Part shown: in pieces, positions 8,050-15,597 of the stretch
Numbering within the stretch: position 1 is the stretch's first letter
Layout: every line of letters starts with the position of its first letter
Assembly: GCF_003501885.1 (NCBI RefSeq)
Contig: NZ_QWFA01000012.1
Location: 1 to 57,609 of the forward strand
Origin: Streptomyces globisporus
GTDB lineage: Bacteria > Actinomycetota > Actinomycetes > Streptomycetales > Streptomycetaceae
DNA length: 57,609 nucleotides
Reading direction: 5' to 3'
Program-made: the position numbers and the translations under genes
Notes under the pieces: generated by a model
The model's database searches: none
Told to the model about the DNA's origin: nothing
The model's input: the letters and a program-made list of their open reading frames with translations, nothing else

Positions 8050-9162
8050 GTGCCTGCCCCCCGTCCCACCGTTCGTCGCGGCCTCGCCGCCGTCGCCGCC
8101 CTGCCGCTGCTCGCTCTGGCGGCCACCGCCTGCGGCTACGGTTCCCAGGCGAAGGACGACGACGCCAAGACGAACGTCTCCGCCACAGGGAAGAAGCTCT
8201 CCTCCGACACCGTGAGGATCGGGTACTTCCCGAACCTCACGCACGCCACCGCCCTGGTCGGTATCCACGAAGGCACCATCCAGAAGGAACTGGGCGGCAC
8301 CAAGGTCGAGTCGACGACCTTCAACGCGGGTCCGTCCGAGATCGAGGCGCTGAACGCCGGTTCCATCGACATCGGCTTCATCGGCCCCTCCCCCTCCATC
8401 AACGGGTACAGCAAGTCCCAGGGCAAGGGGCTGCGGATCATCGCCGGTTCGGCCTCGGGCGGGGTGAAACTGGTCGTCAACCCGGACAGGATCAAGACCC
8501 TGGACGACCTCAAGGGCAAGAAGATCGCCACCCCTCAGCTCGGCAACACCCAGGACGTGGCCTTCCTCAACTGGATCTCCGAGAAGGGCTGGAAGGTCGA
8601 CGCCCAGAGCGGCAAGGGCGATGTCTCCGTGGTCCGCTCGGACAACAAGGTGACCCCGGACGCCTACAAGTCCGGTGACCTGGACGGGGCTTGGGTGCCG
8701 GAGCCGACGGCCTCCAAGCTGGTCTCCGAGGGTGCGAAGGTGCTCCTCGACGAGAAGGACCTGTGGCCGGACAAGAAGTTCGTGATCACGAACATCATCG
8801 TGTCGCAGAAGTTCCTGGACGAGCACCCGGACGTGGTCGAGGCGGTGCTGAAGGGTTCGGTGTCCACCAACAAGTGGATCAACGCCAACCCGGACGAGGC
8901 CAAGGCGTCCGCCAACAGGGCGCTGGAGAAGCTGAGCGGCAAGCCGCTGCCCCAGGAGATCCTCGACCCGGCGTGGGAGTCCATCGAGATCACCGATGAC
9001 CCGCTGGCCGAGACGCTCAAGACGCAGGCCGGCCACTCGGTCAAGTCCGGCCTGCTCAAGGAGCCGAACCTCCAGGGCATCTACGACCTGGGCCCGCTGA
9101 ACAAGATCCTCAAGGCCGAGGGCCTGCCCGAGGTCGCCGACGCCGGTCTCGGCGTCAAGTAG
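8050..9162 (+). CDS. ssuA: aliphatic sulfonate ABC transporter substrate-binding lipoprotein
   Basis: 370 residues from GTG 8050, which has GAGAGGAA about eight bases upstream; the frame stays open further back but without an RBS or a signal. The N-terminus is a lipoprotein signal (RRGLAAVAALPLLALAATAC), with the lipid-attached Cys at about residue 24. The mature part is of the SsuA/TauA/NrtA class: VRIGYFPNLTHATALVGIHEG, FNAGPSEIEALNAGSIDIGFIGPSPSINGY (shown split here), and TLDDLKGKKIATPQLGNTQD. It captures sulfonates outside the cell for the ATPase and permease that follow. Location beside the cys genes supports a sulfur source rather than nitrate. Confidence 0.88.
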   Translation: MPAPRPTVRRGLAAVAALPLLALAATACGYGSQAKDDDAKTNVSATGKKLSSDTVRIGYFPNLTHATALVGIHEGTIQKELGGTKVESTTFNAGPSEIEALNAGSIDIGFIGPSPSINGYSKSQGKGLRIIAGSASGGVKLVVNPDRIKTLDDLKGKKIATPQLGNTQDVAFLNWISEKGWKVDAQSGKGDVSVVRSDNKVTPDAYKSGDLDGAWVPEPTASKLVSEGAKVLLDEKDLWPDKKFVITNIIVSQKFLDEHPDVVEAVLKGSVSTNKWINANPDEAKASANRALEKLSGKPLPQEILDPAWESIEITDDPLAETLKTQAGHSVKSGLLKEPNLQGIYDLGPLNKILKAEGLPEVADAGLGVK

Positions 9163-9209
9163 CCCGCCCATCCGCAGCAGGACGTAAGGATTCCCAGGAG
9201 GTGACGACC

Positions 9210-10001
9210 ATGGCGACCCCTACCCTCACCAAGGCCGAGGACCGTACGACGGTCGAGCACACGGCCCGTCTCGCCAACGTCTCGAAGTCCTTCGCCGGAC
9301 CCACGGGGCAGCAGCTCGTGCTGGACGACATCACCCTCGATGTCGCTCCGGGTGAGTTCGTCACCCTCCTGGGAGCGTCCGGGTGCGGAAAGTCGACGCT
9401 GCTCAATCTGGTGGCCGGACTCGACCGCCCGTCGAAGGGGTCCATCGAGACCCCCGGCGGGCGGCCGGCCCTGATGTTCCAGGAACATGCCCTCTTCCCG
9501 TGGCTGACCGCGGGCAAGAACGTCGAACTGGCCCTGCGGCTGCGCGGGGTGCCGAAGTCGGAGCGCCGCACCGAGGCGGAGCGGCTGCTCGAACTGGTCC
9601 GGCTCGGCGGGGCGTACGGCAAGCGGGTGCACGAGCTGTCCGGCGGTATGCGCCAGCGGGTGGCGATGGCCCGGGCGCTCGCGCAGGACAGCCAGCTGCT
9701 GCTGATGGACGAGCCGTTCGCGGCGCTGGACGCCATCACCCGCGATGTGCTGCACGACGAGCTGACCCGGATCTGGGCGGAGACGAACGCCTCGGTCCTC
9801 TTCGTCACCCACAACGTGCGTGAGGCCGTACGGCTCGCGCAGCGCGTCGTGCTGCTCTCGTCCCGGCCGGGCCGGATCGCCCGGGAGTGGACGGTCGACA
9901 TCGAGCAGCCGCGCCGCATCGAGGACACCGCCGTGGCGGAGCTGTCCGTCGAGATCACCGAAGAACTGCGTGGGGAGATCCGCCGACATGGCCAGCACTG
10001 A
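9210..10001 (+). CDS. ssuB: sulfonate ABC transporter ATP-binding protein
   Basis: 263 residues. Walker A GASGCGKST, Q-loop MFQEHALFPW, signature LSGGMRQRVAMARAL, Walker B LLLMDEPFAALD and switch FVTHNVREAVRLA are all present and canonical. ATG 9210 is chosen over the upstream GTG 9201 because the GTG lies within the Shine-Dalgarno AGGAGGTGA (9196-9204). The gene ends 14 bases inside the permease gene, indicating translational coupling. It powers the sulfonate importer together with the lipoprotein upstream. Confidence 0.9.
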   Translation: MATPTLTKAEDRTTVEHTARLANVSKSFAGPTGQQLVLDDITLDVAPGEFVTLLGASGCGKSTLLNLVAGLDRPSKGSIETPGGRPALMFQEHALFPWLTAGKNVELALRLRGVPKSERRTEAERLLELVRLGGAYGKRVHELSGGMRQRVAMARALAQDSQLLLMDEPFAALDAITRDVLHDELTRIWAETNASVLFVTHNVREAVRLAQRVVLLSSRPGRIAREWTVDIEQPRRIEDTAVAELSVEITEELRGEIRRHGQH

Positions 10002-10917
10002 CATCACGTCCGACCGGAAGCGGCCGGACAGGGCGGCCGCCGGACCGGTCGGCAAGAAGCCCGACGACCTGGCGGGCCTGGAGGCCGGCCTCGACGCGCT
10101 CGACGCCGTGCAGATCCGCCGCACCCCCGTACGCGAGGTGTTCCTGCAGAAGGTGCTGCCGCCGGTCGTGGCGGTGGCGCTGGTCCTGGTGGTCTGGGAG
10201 CTGCTGGTCCGCGCCCAGGTGACGGAGATCTACAAGCTGCCGCCGCCGTCCGCGGTGTGGGACAGCGCGCGCGAGATGTGGCTGGCGGGCACGCTGCTGG
10301 AGGTCGTCTGGACCAGCGTCTCGCGCGGTCTGCTCGGCTTCCTGCTCGCGGTCGCCATCGGTACGCCGCTGGGGCTGCTGGTGGCCCGGGTGAAGCTGGT
10401 CCGGGCCGCGATCGGTCCGATCCTGTCCGGGCTCCAGTCGCTGCCCTCGGTGGCGTGGGTGGCCCCGGCGGTGATCTGGCTCGGGCTGAACGACCAGATG
10501 ATGTTCGCGGTGATCCTGCTGGGCGCGGTGCCCTCGATCGCCAACGGTCTGGTCTCCGGCGTCGACCAGGTGCCGCCGCTGTTCCTCCGGGCGGGCCGCA
10601 CGCTGGGCGCGACCGGGCTGCGCGGGACCTGGCACATCGTGCTCCCGGCAGCGCTGCCCGGTTATCTGGCGGGCCTCAAGCAGGGCTGGGCGTTCTCCTG
10701 GCGCTCCCTGATGGCCGCCGAGATCATCGCCTCGTCGCCCGAACTGGGCCTGGGTCTTGGTCAGTTGCTGGAAAACGGCCGCAGCAACTTCGACATGCCC
10801 GGGATCTTCCTGTCGATCCTGCTCATCCTGTTCGTCGGCATCGCCATCGACCTGCTCATCTTCAGTCCGCTGGAGCGGTGGGTGCTGCGCAGCCGCGGTC
10901 TCCTCGTCAAGAACTGA
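9988..10917 (+). CDS. ssuC: sulfonate ABC transporter permease
   Basis: 309 residues. The N-terminal 70 residues are cytoplasmic and charged; about six hydrophobic segments follow, starting with VLPPVVAVALVLVVWELLV. The EAA-type cytoplasmic loop reads AGRTLGATGLRGTWHIVLPAALPGYLAGLK (written here only by its ends at about residues 200-230), as expected for the coupling helix of SsuC/TauC permeases. Start ATG 9988 lies inside ssuB, 14 bases before its stop. It forms the membrane channel of the importer. Confidence 0.88.
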   Translation: MASTDITSDRKRPDRAAAGPVGKKPDDLAGLEAGLDALDAVQIRRTPVREVFLQKVLPPVVAVALVLVVWELLVRAQVTEIYKLPPPSAVWDSAREMWLAGTLLEVVWTSVSRGLLGFLLAVAIGTPLGLLVARVKLVRAAIGPILSGLQSLPSVAWVAPAVIWLGLNDQMMFAVILLGAVPSIANGLVSGVDQVPPLFLRAGRTLGATGLRGTWHIVLPAALPGYLAGLKQGWAFSWRSLMAAEIIASSPELGLGLGQLLENGRSNFDMPGIFLSILLILFVGIAIDLLIFSPLERWVLRSRGLLVKN

Positions 10918-10925
10918 GCCTTCCC

Positions 10926-11678
10926 ATGACGCATCCCACTCTCCTCGTCATCGCCCACGGCAGCCGCGACCCGCGGCACGCCGCGACCGTGCACGCGCTC
11001 ACCGAGCGGGTCCGCGCCGAGCGGCCGGGACTGCGGGTGGAGACGGCGTTCCTGGAGTTCAACGCCCCGTCCGTCAACCGGGTGCTGGAGCGCCTGGCAG
11101 CACAGGGGGCGGACGAGATCGTCGCCCTCCCCCTCCTCCTGACCCGAGCGTTCCACGCCAAGACCGACATCCCCTCGGTCCTGCGCGAGGCCCGCGCCCG
11201 GCTGCCGAGGCTGCACATTCGGCAGGCCGACGTCCTCGGCCCGTCCCCGCTGCTGGGCGCCACCCTGGGGCGGCGGCTGCGGGAGGCCGGGGTCCGTACC
11301 GGCGACCTCCCCCGGACCGGGCTCGTCCTGGCCTCGGCGGGATCCACAGACCCGGAGGCGATCGCAGTGATCGCTGAAATCGCGCGGGAGCTGCGGCACA
11401 CCGGTTGGTGCGCCGTGCGGCCTGCGTTCGCCTCCGCACTCCTTCCCCGTACCGAGGACGCGGTACGGGCCCTGCGCGCCGAGGGCGTGGACCGGGTGGC
11501 GGTGGCCCCGTATGTCATCGCACCCGGCCGACTCCCCGACCGCATCGCGGCGGGCGCCGAGGCGGCCGGTGCGGACGTCCTGGCCGATGTCCTGGGCCCC
11601 GCCCCGGAGTTGGCACGGCTGCTGCTGAACCGCTTCGACGAGGCGCGGGTGCGGGTGGGGGCGTCGCTGTCGGCCTGA
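10926..11678 (+). CDS. sirohydrochlorin chelatase (SirB/CbiX family)
   Basis: 250 residues, beginning eight bases after ssuC. The N-terminal LLVIAHGSRDPRHAAT carries the metal- and tetrapyrrole-binding His of the CbiX/SirB chelatases; a second His is in LLLTRAFHAKTDIP. Two similar halves give the length of the long actinobacterial form. It probably inserts ferrous iron into sirohydrochlorin to make siroheme, the cofactor of SirA at the start of this cluster. The role in sulfur assimilation is inferred from that context; a cobalt-inserting role in B12 synthesis is less likely because no cob genes are nearby. Confidence 0.85.
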   Translation: MTHPTLLVIAHGSRDPRHAATVHALTERVRAERPGLRVETAFLEFNAPSVNRVLERLAAQGADEIVALPLLLTRAFHAKTDIPSVLREARARLPRLHIRQADVLGPSPLLGATLGRRLREAGVRTGDLPRTGLVLASAGSTDPEAIAVIAEIARELRHTGWCAVRPAFASALLPRTEDAVRALRAEGVDRVAVAPYVIAPGRLPDRIAAGAEAAGADVLADVLGPAPELARLLLNRFDEARVRVGASLSA

Positions 11679-11939
11679 GGGCCCGGGGAGGGCGGAGCGG
11701 CTATCGGCCGATCAGTCCGGCGACCGCGCAGACGACGGCCCCGAGGGCCATGGCGTCCGCGCCCACCGACCCAGGTGAACCGCCGCTCCACCGCCGCGTA
11801 GCGCGGGGACGCCTTGCGGCACCGGGGCGAGCCCGACCGGGCCGAACGCGCTCGGGGCGACTTCGATCGGGCCATCCGGACGTGGGCTTCCATGGCATCG
11901 GCACAGACGCCGGAGAAGTCGTAGAACAGGTCCCACGAA

Positions 11940-12306
11940 GACCAGGACACGGAGGCTGTCGAAGAGACCGGCCGCCTCCGCGCCGCGCGGGATCGTGTTC
12001 AGGACCGGACCGAACCAGACCGTGCCGTCGACGTGGATCGTCGGTGTGCCCACGGACGCGCCCTGTTCCGGGTCCTTGCCCGCGTCGTGGTGGCGGGCGA
12101 CCTCGTCGTCATACGCCGTGGAGTGCGCGGCCTCCGCCAGGGCGGCGGGCAGGTCCAGTTCGGCCAGGGAGGCGGCGATCACGGCGTCGAAGTCCTCCTC
12201 CTCCTTGTGCGCTGGTGGATTTCCAGGCGAACGGGCAGGCGGGGTCGAAGAAGAAGTCGACGGTGGTGCGGGCGGCGGGACCGATGGCGGGGTGCTGTGT
12301 GCTCAT
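11940..12306 (-). pseudogene. broken DsbA-fold / mycothiol-dependent nitroreductase-like gene
   Basis: From ATG 12306 the - strand reads TVDFFFDPACPFAWK, the thioredoxin-fold N-terminus with its CPFAW motif found in the Rv2466c-type DsbA family. After about 27 residues the similarity stops. It resumes in another frame (12306 and 12182 differ in phase) at AVIAASLAELDLPAALAEAA, continuing through SVGTPTIHVDGTVWFGPVL, the C-terminal thioredoxin half. Roughly 90 residues expected in between are missing. The gene therefore carries a deletion and a frameshift. Downstream of it, 11695-11940 encodes no recognisable protein. The family assignment rests on motif memory, not on an alignment. Confidence 0.6.
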
Positions 12307-12510
12307 GCGCCTCGGCCCAGACAGCGAGTGGCACGGACTCACGGGCCAATCCGGGGCCGGTGCGGTGGGCCAATTCCCGTACGCCTCCCGGGTGGGGAAC
12401 GGCCGAACAGGCGCCGTTGACGGGCAACGGGCCGCATGTCAGCGTCGGTTCGCGCGGAACGACCGTGCGCGGTCCCGCCGGCAGGGCGGGCGACCGGGAG
12501 GGGAACCATC

Positions 12511-12987
12511 ATGAGAAGACGCGGGTCCACGACGATTCCGGCGTTGGCGCTGGCGCTGTCCGGGGCGATGCTCGCCGCCGGGGCGGCCGCACCGGCCCTG
12601 GCCGCCGGCAACGGGCACACCGGCACACCGCCGGTCGCCGAGGCGTTCCGGCTCCAGGCCGATCCGACGCCCGAGGAGCAGGAGCGTCTGAGGGAGATCG
12701 CAGGCGCCATCTGGACGCCCCAGCTGGCCGCCGGCTGGAACATGAACGCCGAGGTCGCCGGCGTACTCTCGCAGGCCACCGACCAGATCCTGCGGTGTTC
12801 CGAGGCGTTCGCGCTGGTGCCCCGGCCGCCGGGCTTCGTGCCGGGCCTCGGCTACCTCGTCCAGTACTGGAAGAACCTGCGCGACTACTTCCTCGTGGTG
12901 AAGGACAACCGCACCTACCGCGCCTGCGTGGTCGCGACGGCCGCCAACTACCGTTCCGTCATCGAGATGGCGTCGGCGGGCATCTGA
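12511..12987 (+). CDS. small secreted protein of unknown function
   Basis: 158 residues from ATG 12511, preceded by GGGAGGGGAACC. The N-terminus RRRGSTTIPALALALSG followed by an Ala-rich stretch and ALAAGNG is a typical Sec signal peptide with cleavage around residue 31. The mature part is about 125 residues with two Cys (ILRCSEAF and YRACVV) that could form one disulfide, and amphipathic helices (EEQERLREIAGAIW, YWKNLRDYFLVVKDN). No family was recognised. It is the only intact gene in an otherwise decayed stretch between 11.9 and 13.7 kb. Confidence 0.7.
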   Translation: MRRRGSTTIPALALALSGAMLAAGAAAPALAAGNGHTGTPPVAEAFRLQADPTPEEQERLREIAGAIWTPQLAAGWNMNAEVAGVLSQATDQILRCSEAFALVPRPPGFVPGLGYLVQYWKNLRDYFLVVKDNRTYRACVVATAANYRSVIEMASAGI

Positions 12988-13084
12988 GCCCGCAGCGGGC
13001 GGGCCGCCGTAGGGGCGGATACGGTGCGGCGGCCCGTCGGCCGAGAGTCTTGGCGGACTCCTCGGACTCCGGCTCAGGGGTGTG

Positions 13085-13230
13085 GTGGCGGCCGACGCGA
13101 TGACGTGGTCCGCGTACCGGCAGGCCTGGTTGAGGTCGTGGAGGACCATGACCGGGGTGCCCTGGACGACGGCCATGGCGATCCAGGCGCGCCGGCGCCG
13201 GCCGCCGGAGAGTTCGAGCGCCGCTGGGTC
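13085..13230 (-). pseudogene. remnant of an iron-siderophore ABC ATPase (FecE/FepC-like)
   Basis: Read on the - strand, the segment gives ELSGGRRRRAWIAMAV, the ABC signature region, running directly into MVLHDLNQACRYADHVIA, the switch-His region of FecE/FepC-type siderophore ATPases. The Walker B region and D-loop that should separate them (about 35 residues) are absent, as are the Walker A part and the C-terminus. It is a truncated, internally deleted fragment. It directly abuts the tnpB remnant, so the two were brought together by rearrangement. Confidence 0.6.
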
Positions 13231-13334
13231 CGACGAGCGGCAGCCGAGCGGTGCGGCACAGCCCTGGACGATCTGCGGGGCGGCAAACGCGGCCGGCAGC
13301 GGTAGCAGCCAGCGGTGGTCGGGGCCAAAGGACT

Positions 13335-13676
13335 TGAAGCGGGGCACGCCCATCTTGGCGCCCTTGCGGGTGCCCTTCAGCGAGGCGAAGAAGTTCTTGT
13401 AGGCGGCCTCGGCGTCCCGCAAGGACTGCTGGAGGACAACCGCGGAGACCTCGCTCAGCCAGGAGCGCTCGATGGTCCCTTCGCCTCGGTAATCAGCGTC
13501 TTCGACAGCTCGCCGGCTGTCGGGAAGGGTTTGCCCTCCTGGCGTGCACTCTCGCGGGTGCGCACGGCGTCGTGAACACGACGCGAGCGCACCCGAACCC
13601 TTTGGCCGGCGCACCGCGCCGGCGGTAGTCCGGGTACAGACGGAATCCGTACCTGAGCTGCTGCGCGCAACGCCAT
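13335..13676 (-). pseudogene. frameshifted N-terminal remnant of IS605/IS1341-type tnpB
   Basis: Three - strand frames together give the start of an OrfB/TnpB protein. The first frame reads QLRYGFRLYPD and FGCARVVF. The second reads DAVRTRESARQEGKPFPTAG and ELSKTLITEAKG. The third reads WLSEVSAVVLQQSLRDAEAA and YKNFFASLKGTRKGAKMGVP ending at RFKS. At least two frameshifts are needed. The catalytic RuvC-like domain and zinc finger are absent, so the protein is dead. The break at RFKS abuts the FecE-like remnant. No element ends or tnpA were found. Confidence 0.75.
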
Positions 13677-13794
13677 GTATCTGAGTCATGAACGAGACGC
13701 AGAAGATCAGAACTGGTCGGCACTGCATTCGCGATGTCCCACGCGAACGGCCCCGGAATGCCGAGGTCGGCCGACGGGTCGCGAGGCGGCGCGC

Positions 13795-15597
13795 TCAGGG
13801 GTGCGGTGCGCCGGTCCGGCTGCCGGACCAGGCGCGCCACAGGGCGGCGTACGGGCCGTCCGCGTCGCGCAGTTCGTCGTGCGGGCCGCTCTCGACGACG
13901 CGGCCTGCCTCCAGCACGACGACCCGGTCGGCGGCGACGGCCTGGGTGAGGCGGTGGGCGACGATCAGGGCGGTGCGGCCGGCGAGGGCGGCCTCGGCGG
14001 AGCGTTCCAGGACCCGGGCGCCCGCGCTGCCCGCCTCGGCGGTCGCCTCGTCGAGGACGGCGAGGGCGGGGTCGGCCAGGACCAGCCGCGCGAGGGCGAG
14101 TTGCTGGGCGCGGGCGGGGTCGAGGCGGTGGCCGCCCTCGCCGACGACGGTGGCGAGCCCGTCGGGGAGCGCCTCGGCCCAGTCGAGGGCGTGCACCGTG
14201 GCGAGGGCCGTGCGCAGGTCGGCGTCGGTGGCGTCGGGGCGGGCGAGCCGGAGGTCCTCGGCGAGGGTGCCGGTGAAGACGTGGACCTCCTGGGTGACCA
14301 GGACGACCGGGTGTTCGCCCGCGCCCGCCGGTGCGGTGACCGTGCCCGCGGTGGGCTGCTGGACGCCCGCGACGATCCGGGCGAGGGTCGACTTCCCGGC
14401 GCCGCTGGTCCCGACGAGCGCGACGTGTTCGCCCGGCTCCAGGGTGAGGGAGACCTCGTGCAGCACGGGGCGGCCGGGCCCGTAGGCGTGGCTGACGGCG
14501 TGTGCGGTGACGGCGGCGCCTTCGGGGGCGGTGCGCTGACGCGGTACGGAGGCGGGGGCGGCCTTTGCGGCCGCCGGCTCCGGCTGGTCCGCCAGGTCGG
14601 TCACGCCGACCAGCCGGGCCAGTCCGGCCGCCGCCGACTGGGCGTCGTCGAGCAGCACGAGGGCGGCGTTGACGGGTCCGAAGAGGCTGTGGAAGTAGAG
14701 GGCGGCGGCCGTGGCCGTACCGATCGACACCGCGCCGTCGCGGACCAGCCAGAATCCGGCGATCAGGACGGCGGCCAGCCCGATGTACTCGGCGACGTGC
14801 AGCCGCCCGTAGAACCCCAGCACCAGGTTGACACTGCGCATGGTGAGGTCGACGGCCTTGCGCGAGCGTCCGGCGCTGCGCTCGGTGTGCTGCTCCTCCA
14901 GCCGGTGGCCGCGTACGGTCACGGCGCCACCGATGGTCTCCAGGAGCTGTTGCTGCTGGGCCCCGTTGGCGACCCGCTGGTCGCCGTAGAGGGTGAGGGC
15001 GCGGCGTACGTACCAGCGGGCGGTGAGCAGTTGGACGGGGACGGCGAGGAGCGCGGCGAGCAGGAACCGTACGTCGAGCAGGGCCAGCGCGCCGAGAGTG
15101 AGGAGGATCGCGAGGACGGAGCGGGCCATCTCGGGGAGCGCGGAGCGGACGGCCTCGGCGACCCGGGCGACGTCGCCGGTGACGCGGGCGGTGAGGTCTC
15201 CGGCTCCGGCGCGTTCCAGCCGGTCGGCGGGGAGGTTCAGGGCGCGTTCGACGAACCGCTCGCGCAGCCGGGCCAGTACGGTCTCGCCGAGGCGGGCGAT
15301 CCGGGTCAGCCCGAGCGTGGTGGTGAGGCCCTGGACGACGGCGACCGCGACGAGGAGGACGACCGGGAGGGTCAGGTCCCCGGCGGGGCGGCCGTCGGCG
15401 ACGATGTCGACGATCCGGCCGAGCAGCGGCTGGACGAGGAGGCCGACGGCGGTGGCCGTGACCAGGATGCCGATGCCGGTCAGGGCGAGGCCCCGGTCCG
15501 GGCGGATCAGCGTGCGCAGGGCGGCCCGGGTGCGGGCGGGGGTGGCGATGGGGAGCAGCTCGGCGCTGTCGTCGGCCGTGGGCGAGCAAGTGGTCAT
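13795..15597 (-). CDS. ABC exporter-type half transporter, subunit A (degenerate signature)
   Basis: 600 residues: an exporter-fold membrane domain (about six segments within residues 30-310) followed by a nucleotide-binding domain. Walker A is intact (GTSGAGKST) and Walker B is LAVLDEAT, with the catalytic Glu. The expected LSGGQ is replaced by DPARAQQLALARL. The switch His is present in VAHRLTQAV. Its start overlaps the stop of the upstream subunit in ATGA (15594-15597), so the pair is a translationally coupled heterodimer. The iron-box-like site upstream of subunit B suggests siderophore or iron traffic of the IrtAB/YbtPQ kind; the substrate and direction are inferred. Confidence 0.85.
   Translation of the reverse strand: MTTCSPTADDSAELLPIATPARTRAALRTLIRPDRGLALTGIGILVTATAVGLLVQPLLGRIVDIVADGRPAGDLTLPVVLLVAVAVVQGLTTTLGLTRIARLGETVLARLRERFVERALNLPADRLERAGAGDLTARVTGDVARVAEAVRSALPEMARSVLAILLTLGALALLDVRFLLAALLAVPVQLLTARWYVRRALTLYGDQRVANGAQQQQLLETIGGAVTVRGHRLEEQHTERSAGRSRKAVDLTMRSVNLVLGFYGRLHVAEYIGLAAVLIAGFWLVRDGAVSIGTATAAALYFHSLFGPVNAALVLLDDAQSAAAGLARLVGVTDLADQPEPAAAKAAPASVPRQRTAPEGAAVTAHAVSHAYGPGRPVLHEVSLTLEPGEHVALVGTSGAGKSTLARIVAGVQQPTAGTVTAPAGAGEHPVVLVTQEVHVFTGTLAEDLRLARPDATDADLRTALATVHALDWAEALPDGLATVVGEGGHRLDPARAQQLALARLVLADPALAVLDEATAEAGSAGARVLERSAEAALAGRTALIVAHRLTQAVAADRVVVLEAGRVVESGPHDELRDADGPYAALWRAWSGSRTGAPHP

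Noticed and set aside
5527..9171. A 1214-codon open frame on the - strand across the cys/ssu region
   Set aside because: It is antisense to well-supported cysC, cysD, cysN and ssuA, and its Gly/Arg/Val-rich translation has no domain; long antisense frames are usual in GC-rich genomes.
11695..11940. Possible continuation of a gene on the - strand (DLFYDFSGVCADAMEAH region)
   Set aside because: No family was recognised, several frames are needed, and it is next to a decayed gene; called non-coding remnant.
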